Positions 1 to 9,970 of a stretch of 36,053 nt of DNA are shown piece after piece. The position numbers and the translations under genes were made by a program. Every line of letters starts with the position of its first letter. The stretch's first letter is position 1. The notes below the pieces were generated by a model. That model saw nothing but the letters and a program-made list of their open reading frames with translations, had not been told where the DNA came from and did no database searches. This DNA is from Gammaproteobacteria bacterium. GTDB taxonomy: Bacteria > Pseudomonadota > Gammaproteobacteria > Arenicellales > JAOTWM01. The stretch spans positions 1 through 36,053 of the forward strand of contig JAOTWM010000004.1 of NCBI GenBank assembly GCA_029862885.1, given 5' to 3'.

Positions 1-56
1 TATAGACGGTTAACCCGAACAGCAACGCAACGATCGTACACCGCCCGATAAAGTAC

Positions 57-479
57 TTATCCGTCGTGTCCGGTTCCATACCAATTCCTCAATCGCCGCC
101 TACCAATTACTCCGCCCACATATCCGATAATGAATATGATTGGCGAAAATCCCACAAATGCGTACCACACACCGCGAATCGAGGATTCGACCGGCGCAAC
201 CGCAGGGCTGAAGATCGCTACTATTACGAGATACAACACTTCCAATCCGACGTGCACCAGCAGTATCAAAGACACGGCCGCAACAGCCGCACTGAGTACA
301 CCGCCGAGACGCCCGAGAACGATAAATTTACCGGCCCAATAGATCGCAATTATCTGAACTATAACTAGATACGGCAATGCATCCCCGATGATCACGAATC
401 GCACCGCAATGTGCGCGGCCGCAAATACGAAGACGCTCAGTATCAAAGGATAGCGCAACGTCACCAGATACGATTTCAA
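57..479 (-). CDS. hypothetical multi-pass membrane protein
   Basis: 140-aa ORF with several hydrophobic segments; no recognised family. Confidence 0.55.
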   Translation of the reverse strand: MKSYLVTLRYPLILSVFVFAAAHIAVRFVIIGDALPYLVIVQIIAIYWAGKFIVLGRLGGVLSAAVAAVSLILLVHVGLEVLYLVIVAIFSPAVAPVESSIRGVWYAFVGFSPIIFIIGYVGGVIGRRRLRNWYGTGHDG

Positions 480-572
480 TTTTGGAACCTCTGAACAAAT
501 CTGGTCAAGTGGATCTGTAGGCCGAATTCGTTCGATTCATCGCGCGAATCCGCAGCCGAAGCAATAATCGAC

Positions 573-1280
573 CTACGTTCGCAACAGCAAATCCTTGGCT
601 TGATTAATCTTCGCAGCCAAATAGGTCGGCCCACCGCGATCAGGGTGCAGTTTCTGCATCAATCGCCGGTGTGCGTCGATAATGTCGTCTCGTGTCGCCT
701 GCGGTGTTAAGCCAAGCACTTCGTAGGCTTGTTCGACGGTCATGTTTTCGTCACCACTACCGGCGTCATCGGCGTTTGCCTGTTCGCGCCATTGCTGACC
801 GTAGGTGCGATCGAGATAAGCGTCCAGCACCGCTACCGATTGTATGTCGTGGTGCTCGCACTCTGTCCGCAGCGTCATAAGCTCGGACACCGACAACTCG
901 TGCAAACTGCGGCCTTGGAAGGTTCCATCTAGCACCACGCCCGACATTTCTCCGCTGTCGTGGTCCAACACCATACGCAAATAGCGGGTTTCGACATCGG
1001 TATTCTGATCCTGCCGAGGGCCGCTCCATCGCTTAAATTGATCGAACGCGCGTTGCGCCATGATGCCGCGCTGAATCCAGGGAATTAGAAATCCGATCCC
1101 GGCGAATAACCAATGCAAGCGGCCCGTAACAATCATACCAATGAGAATACCAACGCCGCCATATAACAGCAGTAGCTTAAGAATCTTTTGACGCTGCTCC
1201 GGCGTCGATGCATTGAGTTTCGAGATTAGCCACAGTAGCCCCGCCACCAAGACCAGCGCAAACATTAAACGCAGTAACAT
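573..1280 (-). CDS. membrane-anchored J-domain (DnaJ-like) protein
   Basis: N-terminal TM segments; C-terminal J-domain 'AYEVLGLTPQATRDDIIDAHRRLMQKLHPDRGG' with HPD motif. Confidence 0.9.
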   Translation of the reverse strand: MLLRLMFALVLVAGLLWLISKLNASTPEQRQKILKLLLLYGGVGILIGMIVTGRLHWLFAGIGFLIPWIQRGIMAQRAFDQFKRWSGPRQDQNTDVETRYLRMVLDHDSGEMSGVVLDGTFQGRSLHELSVSELMTLRTECEHHDIQSVAVLDAYLDRTYGQQWREQANADDAGSGDENMTVEQAYEVLGLTPQATRDDIIDAHRRLMQKLHPDRGGPTYLAAKINQAKDLLLRT

Positions 1281-1285
1281 AGGCG

Positions 1286-1993
1286 CTATTTAATTTGTGA
1301 ACTCAATAATGGCACCACACCCTGCTTGCCACGACTGAAGTCCTGCAATGCGCGTCGGCCACCAGCTGCGTACACCGCAACCGCACCCAATAAATCACGT
1401 AACTGCTGCGCACTTCCGGCATCGAAACGACAGTATGCGCCACGGGTCAGCCGCGCGATATCACGGAATGACTGTTCGGCGATCGGCTCAAAGCCTTCCT
1501 GAAAAACGAAAACGGGTACACCTCGCAGGCCCAGTTCACCGGCAGTGTGGGCCAGCCGATCGACATCTTCCTCCATGCAGTCCCCAATAAAGACAACAGC
1601 ATCAATCTTAGCGCGTTTACTTTCGGCTATAGCGTGCCGCAACACACGTGTGATTTGTGTTATCCCACCGGCGCAACGTACTCGACTCATAATCGCTAGT
1701 AAGTCCTTGCCGCTCGATAGCCACGGGCTACTATGAAACTCCCTGAAACCCCGGTAGTAACACAACTGTATATCCAAACCCCCGAGCGCAGACGTCTCTG
1801 TAAACATCTCGCTTTGAATGTGGCAGGCTCGGTCCCAGGTCGGGCCACGACTTGCCGTAGCATCCATCGCGAACAACAAGCGGCCGCGCTGATTGCGCGA
1901 GCGCGGCGCCGAAGTCGCGGCTACCTTGCGCAGAAACGCATCGATTTCGCTACGGGTCGATTTGGACGGTAATTGTTTGGGTTTATTGGTCAC
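1286..1993 (-). CDS. von Willebrand factor A-like domain protein
   Basis: 'GRLLFAMDATASRGPTWD' MIDAS-like motif (DxTxS), 'DAVVFIGDCMEED'; directly upstream of the J-domain gene. Confidence 0.75.
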   Translation of the reverse strand: MTNKPKQLPSKSTRSEIDAFLRKVAATSAPRSRNQRGRLLFAMDATASRGPTWDRACHIQSEMFTETSALGGLDIQLCYYRGFREFHSSPWLSSGKDLLAIMSRVRCAGGITQITRVLRHAIAESKRAKIDAVVFIGDCMEEDVDRLAHTAGELGLRGVPVFVFQEGFEPIAEQSFRDIARLTRGAYCRFDAGSAQQLRDLLGAVAVYAAGGRRALQDFSRGKQGVVPLLSSQIK

Positions 1994-2024
1994 GGCGTCA
2001 TCGGTTAGTCCAAACTGCTGCCGG

Positions 2025-4691
2025 CTATCCGTCGCCTAATGCTTTATGTACCAGTTCATAGACATCGGAGGAGAGCCCGGATATCCCGGCGATGCGCTCT
2101 AATTGTGCACGAATTCGGGCTTGTCTATTTTCATCGTACCGACGCCAAGACAGAAATCCGCCGGCCAAACGCGCCGCGACTTGTGGATTTGTCGCGTCCA
2201 TCGTGATGATCCAATCAGCAAGAAACTCGTAGCCCTGTCCACCGGCAGCGTGAAAACGCACCGGATTATGGGCACTGAATGCCCCGATTAGGGCCCTGAC
2301 TTTATTGGGGTTGGACTTCGAAAACGCCGCATGCCCAGTAAGGCTGCGTACGGTTTGCAATGTATCGTCGCACCGTGCTGTGGCTTGAATAGCCAACCAT
2401 TTATCCAGCACTAACGACTCATGTTGCCATCGCGAGTAGAAGCTTGCCAGGTTGGATTCTCGCTGCGGCGCCTCCGAGTTTGCGAAGCAGCGCAACGCGG
2501 CAATCTGATCCGTCATGTTGTGGGCCGATTCGAACTGCGCCTGGCATAAGTCCCAGGTCTCGTCGTCGTTTAATTCCACGAGGTATTCCAAGCACAAATT
2601 GCGCAACGCGCGCCGGCCGATTGCCCGTTGCTCGACGCGGTATGGATCTGTGTCGGCCAACTGCTGATATAGCGCCCGCAGCGGCACGCACAATTCCATT
2701 GCGATATCAGACTTGAGTCGGCGGCGGACCGAATGGATCGAATCTGGATCCACCCTGTGCATCGATTCGGCCAATGCGATTTCGGAAGGCAACATCAAGA
2801 GGTGCGCCACCAACGCGGCATCATGCAAATCGTCCTTTAGAATCATTCGAATTGCCGCCAATACATTTTGCGAATCCGGCCTGCCGACATTCTGCTGTTG
2901 GGCGGCGACCGCCTGCAACATATAGTCGCGAAACAACCGCTGACCTGCTTCCCAGCGACTAAATGGATCTGAATCGTGGGCCAGTAAAATGTGCAACTCG
3001 GCGTCGGTAGCATCGTGTTGCCACTTAACAGGCGCACTGAAATTGCGAAACACCGAAAGCACCGGTAATTCCGGCAGGTTGACGAAACGGAAGCGATGCG
3101 TCCGCTTTTGGAGTTCAAACACGCGAGACGATTGCGCCTCTGCACGTGGTTGGTTTTCACCCTCCAGTTGCAACGGCATGGGATTACCCGAGGAATTCAG
3201 CAGCGCTAATACCATTGGAATATGAAACGGCTGTTTCTCACGTTGTCCGGGGGTCGCCGGGCAACTCTGAATCGTGTTCAGCGTAAAACTGCGATCAGCC
3301 GCGTTGTAGTGGCTGTTGATCGTTACCTCGGGAGTTCCGGCCTGACTGTACCAGAGCTTGAACTGCTCCAAGTCGACGCCGTTGGCGTCTTCCATTGCGG
3401 TAACGAAATCATCCGTCGTCACGGCCTGGCCGTCATGGCGGTCAAAATACAAATCGGTGCCGCTTCGAAAACCGTCTTTGCCGAGCAATTGCGAAAGCAT
3501 ACGGATCACTTCGGCGCCTTTGTTATAGACCGTCAACGTATAGAAGTTGTTGATTTCAACGTACGATTCGGGTCGCACCGGGTGAGCCATCGGGCCGGAA
3601 TCCTCATTGAACTGATAGGTGCGCAGAATATTTACATCCTCAATCCGCTTCACGCCGCGCGATGTCATGTCGGCGCTGAATTCTTGATCTCGAAAAACCG
3701 TAAAGCCTTCCTTTAGACTGAGTTGAAACCAGTCACGGCAAGTCACCCGATTTCCTGACCAGTTATGAAAATACTCGTGCCCGATCACACCAAGAATGGA
3801 TTCGTAATCGGCGTCGGTAGCAGTATCGGGTTTTGCCAATACGTATTTTGAATTAAAGATATTTAGGCCTTTGTTCTCCATTGCACCCATATTGAAGTCA
3901 TCAACCGCGACGATGATATAGCGTGCAAGGTCATACTCACGGCCATAAGCGGTTTCGTCCCAAGCCATTGCTTTGCTCATGCACTTCAGCGCGTAATCGC
4001 ATTTATCAATATTGTGATGCTCGGCGTACACGTCCAATCCAACGTTGCGATTTGAGCGGGTTATAAATTCGCCACTGACACGACCAAGATCGCCCGCCAC
4101 CAGCGCGAACAAATAACTTGGTTTCGGAAACGGATCATGCCACGTCGCCCAGTGCCAGCCGTCGTCAAGCGAACCTTGGTCTTGCAGGTTACCGTTGGAC
4201 AACAATACCGGATTTAGGCTGCGTTTCGCCGCGAGCGTCGTCGTATAGACCGACAACACGTCAGGCCGATCGAGAGAATATGTGATCTGCCGGAAGCCTT
4301 CGGCTTCGCACTGCGTACAGAAAATTTCATTCGATAGGTACAATCCCATCAATGCGGTATTGTCGCGCGGGTGAATTGTATTGCGTATCGTTAAACGGAA
4401 ATCGTCAGGTGCGTCCGGTATCGTCAATGATTCAGCATCAGCCTTAAACGCCGGAGCCGGCAACGGCACGCCGTTGATGGCAAGCTCATCAAGGGTCAGA
4501 TTTCGTCCATCCAGAACCAGCGGGGTCGATGTGCCGGGCACGCGCCGGGCGACATCCAATTCCGCTTCTACGTGCGTGTCTATCGCGTCCAGATTAATAC
4601 GCAAACGCACTCGCGGGATAACGAACTCAGAGGGCCGATAATCGCGCCGAAACGTGACCCGGGGAGACTCTACCGACGATCGATTAATCAT
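2025..4691 (-). CDS. pepN: aminopeptidase N (M1 family)
   Basis: 888 aa; GAMEN motif 'GAMENKGLNIFNSKYVLA', zinc motif 'HEYFHNWSGNRVTCRDWFQLSLKEGFTVFRDQEF'. Confidence 0.97.
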   Translation of the reverse strand: MINRSSVESPRVTFRRDYRPSEFVIPRVRLRINLDAIDTHVEAELDVARRVPGTSTPLVLDGRNLTLDELAINGVPLPAPAFKADAESLTIPDAPDDFRLTIRNTIHPRDNTALMGLYLSNEIFCTQCEAEGFRQITYSLDRPDVLSVYTTTLAAKRSLNPVLLSNGNLQDQGSLDDGWHWATWHDPFPKPSYLFALVAGDLGRVSGEFITRSNRNVGLDVYAEHHNIDKCDYALKCMSKAMAWDETAYGREYDLARYIIVAVDDFNMGAMENKGLNIFNSKYVLAKPDTATDADYESILGVIGHEYFHNWSGNRVTCRDWFQLSLKEGFTVFRDQEFSADMTSRGVKRIEDVNILRTYQFNEDSGPMAHPVRPESYVEINNFYTLTVYNKGAEVIRMLSQLLGKDGFRSGTDLYFDRHDGQAVTTDDFVTAMEDANGVDLEQFKLWYSQAGTPEVTINSHYNAADRSFTLNTIQSCPATPGQREKQPFHIPMVLALLNSSGNPMPLQLEGENQPRAEAQSSRVFELQKRTHRFRFVNLPELPVLSVFRNFSAPVKWQHDATDAELHILLAHDSDPFSRWEAGQRLFRDYMLQAVAAQQQNVGRPDSQNVLAAIRMILKDDLHDAALVAHLLMLPSEIALAESMHRVDPDSIHSVRRRLKSDIAMELCVPLRALYQQLADTDPYRVEQRAIGRRALRNLCLEYLVELNDDETWDLCQAQFESAHNMTDQIAALRCFANSEAPQRESNLASFYSRWQHESLVLDKWLAIQATARCDDTLQTVRSLTGHAAFSKSNPNKVRALIGAFSAHNPVRFHAAGGQGYEFLADWIITMDATNPQVAARLAGGFLSWRRYDENRQARIRAQLERIAGISGLSSDVYELVHKALGDG

Positions 4692-4718
4692 TCAGAAAAC
4701 TCCGCGCCAGACGGTGTC

Positions 4719-5435
4719 TCACCATTGCTGTTGCCAATACACGAGAAATTCGTCGAACCACCGATTCATCGGTTCTATGTATTGCTGCGAATCGGTAAGC
4801 TGCCGGTCCGCAGCATGGGCCCCTACGGCACCCAGCATATGGCCCGCCTCGTCGATCCAACTGCGGATTACGGCGGCCGTCACTTCGGGGTGAAACTGCA
4901 GACCGTAAGCCCGCTCGCCATAGCAAAACGCCTGCTCTGCGAACACGTCACCGCAAGCCAACGGTTGCGCGCTTGCAGGGACGTCGAATCCCTCCTTATG
5001 CCATTGGTACATATACATCGAGCTCCGCAGGAAACCGTTGCCGGAGATCGCCGGATACACTGGATAAAAGCCTATTTCGTGGTGATTCAGCGGATGCGGC
5101 CGCACCTTCGCGCCCAGCGCGCGTGCCAGTAGCTGGCCGCCGAGACATAGTCCCAGATAGGGTCGACCGGAATACACCCAATTCCTTATCCATTCGAGCT
5201 CCTGACCAATATAGTCGGAGCCGTCGTCATTCGCGCTCTGAGTTCCCCCAAACACCACCACAGCCGCAAAGTCGTCGTTCGCGGCCGGTAACAAATCGCC
5301 ACGTGCCGGACACAATTCCTGGTAACGGATATCGTGGGTGGTCAACCACTGCATCACCCGATCCAACCGGCTTTCGCGCATGTGACGTAATAACAAGACA
5401 CGGATCGACATCGCTTGATTTTGGTGCTCGCTCAC
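4719..5435 (-). CDS. class I glutamine amidotransferase (GMP synthase GATase-like)
   Basis: nucleophile motif 'YLGLCLGGQLLARALGA' and catalytic His/Glu 'YGLQFHPEVT'; start may be internal Met at 5411. Confidence 0.9.
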   Translation of the reverse strand: MSEHQNQAMSIRVLLLRHMRESRLDRVMQWLTTHDIRYQELCPARGDLLPAANDDFAAVVVFGGTQSANDDGSDYIGQELEWIRNWVYSGRPYLGLCLGGQLLARALGAKVRPHPLNHHEIGFYPVYPAISGNGFLRSSMYMYQWHKEGFDVPASAQPLACGDVFAEQAFCYGERAYGLQFHPEVTAAVIRSWIDEAGHMLGAVGAHAADRQLTDSQQYIEPMNRWFDEFLVYWQQQW

Positions 5436-5545
5436 TCAGACCATACGATTGCCGGCAAGACGGAACCGAGGCAAATCCGTGGGTCTGCCGACGCCACCGA
5501 CCGCGTGCTGTTCAAACTCGTTTGCTCGGGAGGCGACAATATTCA

Positions 5546-5734
5546 CTAAACCAGAGCAATCAAAATTATCACGAACAACACCACCAAACCGATCGGTACC
5601 AGTAATCCCGGCCAATCGCGTGGCGCGTCTTGACTCCGGCGTTGCAACGCTTTCACACCAGGCCAAAACCAGAACAACAGCAGCACGAGACCGGCGCCGA
5701 GCACCACCAATTCCCAGGTTTCTAGCGATTGCAT
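5546..5734 (-). CDS. small membrane protein (62 aa)
   Basis: two hydrophobic segments flanking a polar linker; plausible but short. Confidence 0.45.
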   Translation of the reverse strand: MQSLETWELVVLGAGLVLLLFWFWPGVKALQRRSQDAPRDWPGLLVPIGLVVLFVIILIALV

Positions 5735-5835
5735 GATAGATTTTTAGCCTTAACCCGCATAATTCACGAATGTAGATCGTGTATCAGGAACACATTCAAC
5801 GTTTGAACCGGTGATACCCTGTGAATTAGAGTTCC

Positions 5836-5976
5836 GGGCCACCGCACCGTTTGTCCCGTTCGAAGTTCTCAGAGAAATCGGGCGTCGTATTCGTCACGAT
5901 CCCCACTGATCCATAGCTACCGTGATGGATCGGCGGACGATCGTACCCACTGCTGTGCCCGATTTCCCCTGAACTC
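5836..5976. repeat. intergenic repeat copy 1 (related to 19999-20110)
   Basis: shares 'GGGCCrCCGCAC', 'TCGTATTCGTCAC-like', 'ATAGCTAC' and exact 'CGATTTCCCCTGAACTC' in the same order with 19999-20110. Confidence 0.7.
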
Positions 5977-6414
5977 CCAACCCGTCATGAATTATCCGGG
6001 CTAAATAATGACGACGCAATAGAACTTCCGATCGCCACTATTTTACGGTGTTTTTGACGCCCGCGGCGACACGGAAATGCGCTTAAACAATAGCTTGTGT
6101 CGAGGAGTATGCGCGCACCGTCGGGATAGTGTAGGATATTAGGTCAGGGTGCGATTCTCACACCTGCCTCAATCGAGCCATGCGCCGTGTACGAGCGTGG
6201 CGCGGGCCGCTGAGGAATGTAATTAGCGGTCGGACTTCTTTGTTGCGAAAACGAATTTTTTCAAAATTCAAATCCGTGATGCTCAATAGCACTAGCAGCA
6301 CACAAATCGTGCTGCGGTGTTTATTGAGGAACGCCAGCCGCGTATTCAACGACCGTTCGGAAACCCGTGTTGCCCATATCGACAAATTTCATGGTATCCA
6401 CCAAGGCAGTGATA

Positions 6415-6621
6415 ATGACTGAGGAACCCAGTAACGAGACGATGACAAAGATCGAAAAGCTACGAGTTGAGCACCGCGATCTCGACCAAGTACTATCCCG
6501 TCTGTGCGACGACCATAATGTGGATCAGCTGCAAATTCGCAGGTTGAAAAAACGCAAGCTGCAGCTCAAAGACACGATTACCCGCTTGGAGAGCCAGTTG
6601 CTGCCCAATATGTCGGCGTAA
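6415..6621 (+). CDS. DUF465/YdcH-like small coiled-coil protein
   Basis: 'IEKLRVEHRDLDQVLSRLCDDHNVDQLQIRRLKKRKLQLKDTITRLESQL' matches the DUF465 pattern; start chosen at MTEEPSNETM. Confidence 0.8.
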   Translation: MTEEPSNETMTKIEKLRVEHRDLDQVLSRLCDDHNVDQLQIRRLKKRKLQLKDTITRLESQLLPNMSA

Positions 6622-6682
6622 GATTTTGCGACTGCGGATTGTGCGCCGGGGTCGGGGGCGACTAAGCCCGGACTGACGAGTC

Positions 6683-6860
6683 GTCCCTGAAAAGGGTCGT
6701 TTTTGGTTATCGGTAGGTGCCCGTCAAGCCGAAGTGGAGTTTACGAGTCGGTAAACAAGCATCGGCAACCGCAGGGCAATACTACTTCGCCTTGTCTCGC
6801 TCATTACCTACATCCCTGTAGGCAACGCCGCCGATCGCCAAAAACGGCGCTTTCAGGGAC
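6683..6860. repeat. 178-bp imperfect palindrome, MITE-like
   Basis: ends GTCCCTGAAA (6683-6692) and TTTCAGGGAC (6851-6860) are exact inverted repeats; homology of arms extends inward over ~40 bp. Confidence 0.65.
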
Positions 6861-6862
6861 AG

Positions 6863-7714
6863 CTAACCACACACCGCGCGACGCGGCGGTGCATCGCGTC
6901 GATATAGGATAAACGTCAGGTCGTCTGGGTGGCTCGGTGCACCTTGCTGAGCGGTTCTCATGCGCGCTGCGGCTTGTTCCGACAGCATCTTCGCAGACCG
7001 CGTAAGCACACCCTTGCGGCTCAGTTCGACGATTTCTTCCACATACAAATTGTCGAACAACCCGTCGCTTGCCACTAGCAGAGTGTCCCGCGCCGCGAGC
7101 ACGACGTCGGGGCCCATTTCAATACGCATCTCCGGGCTGCCGACTACATTAGACACCAAGTGCCGTTCCTCGTGATCCATCGCTTCGTCCTCATCCAACA
7201 ACCCGGATTCGATAGCGTAACCGGTTGGCGAATGCGACAGGGTCTGCAACTTCACCTTGCCTCGTTGGCCAGTAACCAACACCACCGCGTCGCCAATATG
7301 ATAGGTGCGAACACAGTGACTATTGATCTCGGTGATCGCTAGGGTCGTGGCGTTACCGAGTCCGCGACTCAACAACGCGCGATTGGCCGCATCGATTCCA
7401 TTGAGAATAATGTCACGCAGCGTCATGCTGCGCTGTGCTGACGTAATTTCGTCAACCAGCGTTTCGATCACGGTCCGCGACGCCTCGGCTCCGCCGGCCA
7501 CACCCCCTAATCCATCGGCAACAACGGCAACTCCACTGTCCTCGTTAAACCGGATCAGCGCGGCGCTGTCTTCGTTATCGCCCGACTTGTCGGGGGAGCG
7601 GTGTGAATACAACGTCGCCGTACCCTGTAGGAACTGGTACAAAACAGGATCGCCATGATTCTGATTTATACAGCTATGTGCTTCGCCGGCTCGCGTCGGA
7701 AGCGCTATGACCAC
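6863..7714 (-). CDS. PP2C-family protein phosphatase
   Basis: 'SGVAVVADGLGGVAGG', 'LLVASDGLFDN', 'HPDDLTFILYR'; GTG start at 7714 with upstream GGAGA is likely (ORF open to 7795), overlapping the kinase stop. Confidence 0.88.
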   Translation of the reverse strand: MVIALPTRAGEAHSCINQNHGDPVLYQFLQGTATLYSHRSPDKSGDNEDSAALIRFNEDSGVAVVADGLGGVAGGAEASRTVIETLVDEITSAQRSMTLRDIILNGIDAANRALLSRGLGNATTLAITEINSHCVRTYHIGDAVVLVTGQRGKVKLQTLSHSPTGYAIESGLLDEDEAMDHEERHLVSNVVGSPEMRIEMGPDVVLAARDTLLVASDGLFDNLYVEEIVELSRKGVLTRSAKMLSEQAAARMRTAQQGAPSHPDDLTFILYRRDAPPRRAVCG

Positions 7715-8442
7715 TCCATATTCTCCAGGTGCCGCCGTAGTTTTCCCGCAGTGCGGAATTTGCGGATGATCAGCGATTGCTTGCGCCCGCAACAAATAGC
7801 CTTAATCTCCGGAGGCAGTTTTGCATAGTGTTTTTGCCCGCCCAACGCGTCGTACAGAATGTGTATCAAACAAACGACATCGTGATGGATGTTTTCGGTG
7901 CGCGGCGGCCCCCAATGAAACATATCGAGGAGTTTGAGATCAAAACCTAAACCGTGGCGCTGCACGATGATGTTTTCGGTATGCAGGTCGCCGTGGTAAT
8001 CGCCCATGGCGTGAATAGACTCGATCCCGTACGCTAACGCGTGCAAAAGATGCAAAGATTGAAACGGCGTCAAGCGGTGTCCCGGTTGGCGTTTCAGAAA
8101 ATCCGAAAGCAGCTCCCCTTCGACGAACTCAGATACCAGGAACGAAATTTTGTGGCCCTGGTAAGTAAACGAGTCCTGGGTGTGGTATTGAATGACCATC
8201 GGACATTGCCGAAGCTTGTGCAGCTTGCGAGCGTAGAATTTTAGAGCTCGGCCGCGTTCATTGCGGTGCGGAAAAAATAGCTTTGCCGTACGCTCGATAT
8301 TCGTTGCTTTTTCACGGATCAGATAGACCTCTCCCTCCCAACCCCTGCCGAGTGTGGCCAAAATCTCGTACTTTCCCGCTACCACTTCACCGGTCGCCAG
8401 GTTAAATCGAGTAATTCGTCCGTTACGGGGCGCTACATTCAT
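7705..8442 (-). CDS. serine/threonine protein kinase-like protein
   Basis: 'LGRGWEGEVYLI' glycine loop, 'TAKLF' Lys, 'YHGDLHTENIIV' catalytic loop, 'LLDMFHWG' in DFG position. Confidence 0.85.
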   Translation of the reverse strand: MNVAPRNGRITRFNLATGEVVAGKYEILATLGRGWEGEVYLIREKATNIERTAKLFFPHRNERGRALKFYARKLHKLRQCPMVIQYHTQDSFTYQGHKISFLVSEFVEGELLSDFLKRQPGHRLTPFQSLHLLHALAYGIESIHAMGDYHGDLHTENIIVQRHGLGFDLKLLDMFHWGPPRTENIHHDVVCLIHILYDALGGQKHYAKLPPEIKAICCGRKQSLIIRKFRTAGKLRRHLENMEWS

Positions 8443-8551
8443 GCTTCGATCAATTGGCCGTTACTCTGTCATCGTCCGCGCCGCGTAGACGACCATGAGG
8501 ATTCGCCGCTCGACATGATGCCATAGTTTCAATTGCTCGACACCGTATTGA

Positions 8552-9970
8552 TTAGGAGATGTCGATATCGAGATCTTTTATTTTTCGGGTCAACGTATTA
8601 CGTCCCCAACCTAGGCGCCTCGCAGCGTCTTGTCGATGTCCTCCGGTATAATGCAAAGTGCTTTCGATCAATACTCGCTCGAACTCTTCACCAACTCGTT
8701 TAGCGATGTTCAGCTCTCCCAGCGCAAGTTGCCGATCGACGATGCGACGTAATTCCCGTTGCCACACACGGGGTTCATGGGGCACATTTTGATTATGGCT
8801 CAATTCCGGCGGCAAATCGCCGATGGAAACGATCTGGCCGGGCGCCATGACCGTTAACCAGCGGCAGACATTCTCGAGCTGACGTACGTTACCGGGCCAG
8901 TCGTAACGGCAGATCTGTTGTTCCGTATCGGCACGTAGCGATTTCGCTTTTACATTCAGTTGCGCTGCGGCTTGGGCCATAAAATTCCGAGCCAGGGTCG
9001 GTATGTCATCGCGTCGGTCGCGTAACGGCGGCAGAGCGATGCGGATAACGTTGAGACGGTGGTACAGGTCTTCACGAAATCGGCCTTCGGCCACCCGCGC
9101 CTCCAGATTCTGATTGGTGGCCGCGAGAATGCGCACATCAACTCTTAGTTGCCGGTGGCCACCGACCCGATAGAACTGGCCGTCGGACAGCACCCGTAGC
9201 AACCGGGTTTGCAGCGCTTCCGGCATATCGCCGATCTCATCCAGAAACAAGGTACCACCGTCCGCCTGTTCGAATCGACCTATGCGCTGGGCGTGCGCGC
9301 CAGTGAACGCTCCGCGCTCGTGCCCGAACAACTCCGACTCGAGAAGTTCGGCAGGAATCGCGGCGGTATTTAATGCGACATAAGCATTACCATTGCGCGG
9401 ACTGTTGTCGTACAAAGCTTGCGCCAACAATTCCTTGCCTGTTCCCGACTCACCGAGGATTAGCACGTTCATGTCGGAGCCGGCCAGGCGACCCACCGCT
9501 CTAAACACATCTTGCATCGCGGTAGCTTCACCAATGATCCCGGGTGGCCGCGATAGCGGAACATCGATCCGTGACTTGGTATTGCGGCTATGATCAATGG
9601 CGCGCTTAACTAATGCCACGGCGTCGTCGATATCGAACGGCTTGGGCAAATATTCAAACGCACCGCGCCGATACGAAGCCACTGCACTGTCTAGATCGGT
9701 ATGGGCAGTAATGACAATTATAGGAATTTGAGGTGCGTCTTGTTGCAGTCGATCAAGCAGTTGCAATCCGCCCAATTCCGGCATGCGTATGTCGGTGACA
9801 ATAACGTCGGGCGACGTGACGGCAAGTCTGTTCAGTGCTTCACTGGCGGATGCAAACGCACGAACATCGAGGTCAGCACGCTGCAAAGCCTTTTCCAACA
9901 CCCAACGAATTGACGCGTCGTCGTCAATAACCCATACCCGGGCGACGCTGGGAACGGACGAGTTAGTCAC
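8552..9970 (-). CDS. ntrC: nitrogen regulation response regulator NtrC (sigma54 activator)
   Basis: receiver domain '[16 protein letters not shown]', AAA+ '[15 protein letters not shown]', '[15 protein letters not shown]', C-terminal Fis-type HTH '[22 protein letters not shown]'. Confidence 0.96.
   Translation of the reverse strand: MTNSSVPSVARVWVIDDDASIRWVLEKALQRADLDVRAFASASEALNRLAVTSPDVIVTDIRMPELGGLQLLDRLQQDAPQIPIIVITAHTDLDSAVASYRRGAFEYLPKPFDIDDAVALVKRAIDHSRNTKSRIDVPLSRPPGIIGEATAMQDVFRAVGRLAGSDMNVLILGESGTGKELLAQALYDNSPRNGNAYVALNTAAIPAELLESELFGHERGAFTGAHAQRIGRFEQADGGTLFLDEIGDMPEALQTRLLRVLSDGQFYRVGGHRQLRVDVRILAATNQNLEARVAEGRFREDLYHRLNVIRIALPPLRDRRDDIPTLARNFMAQAAAQLNVKAKSLRADTEQQICRYDWPGNVRQLENVCRWLTVMAPGQIVSIGDLPPELSHNQNVPHEPRVWQRELRRIVDRQLALGELNIAKRVGEEFERVLIESTLHYTGGHRQDAARRLGWGRNTLTRKIKDLDIDIS

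Noticed and set aside
3222-3716. 164-aa plus-strand ORF inside pepN
   Set aside because: Antisense to a well-supported conserved gene; no recognisable domain
4572-5605. 186-aa and 210-aa plus-strand ORFs over pepN/glutamine amidotransferase
   Set aside because: Antisense shadow ORFs in GC-rich coding sequence, low-complexity Arg/Pro-rich translations
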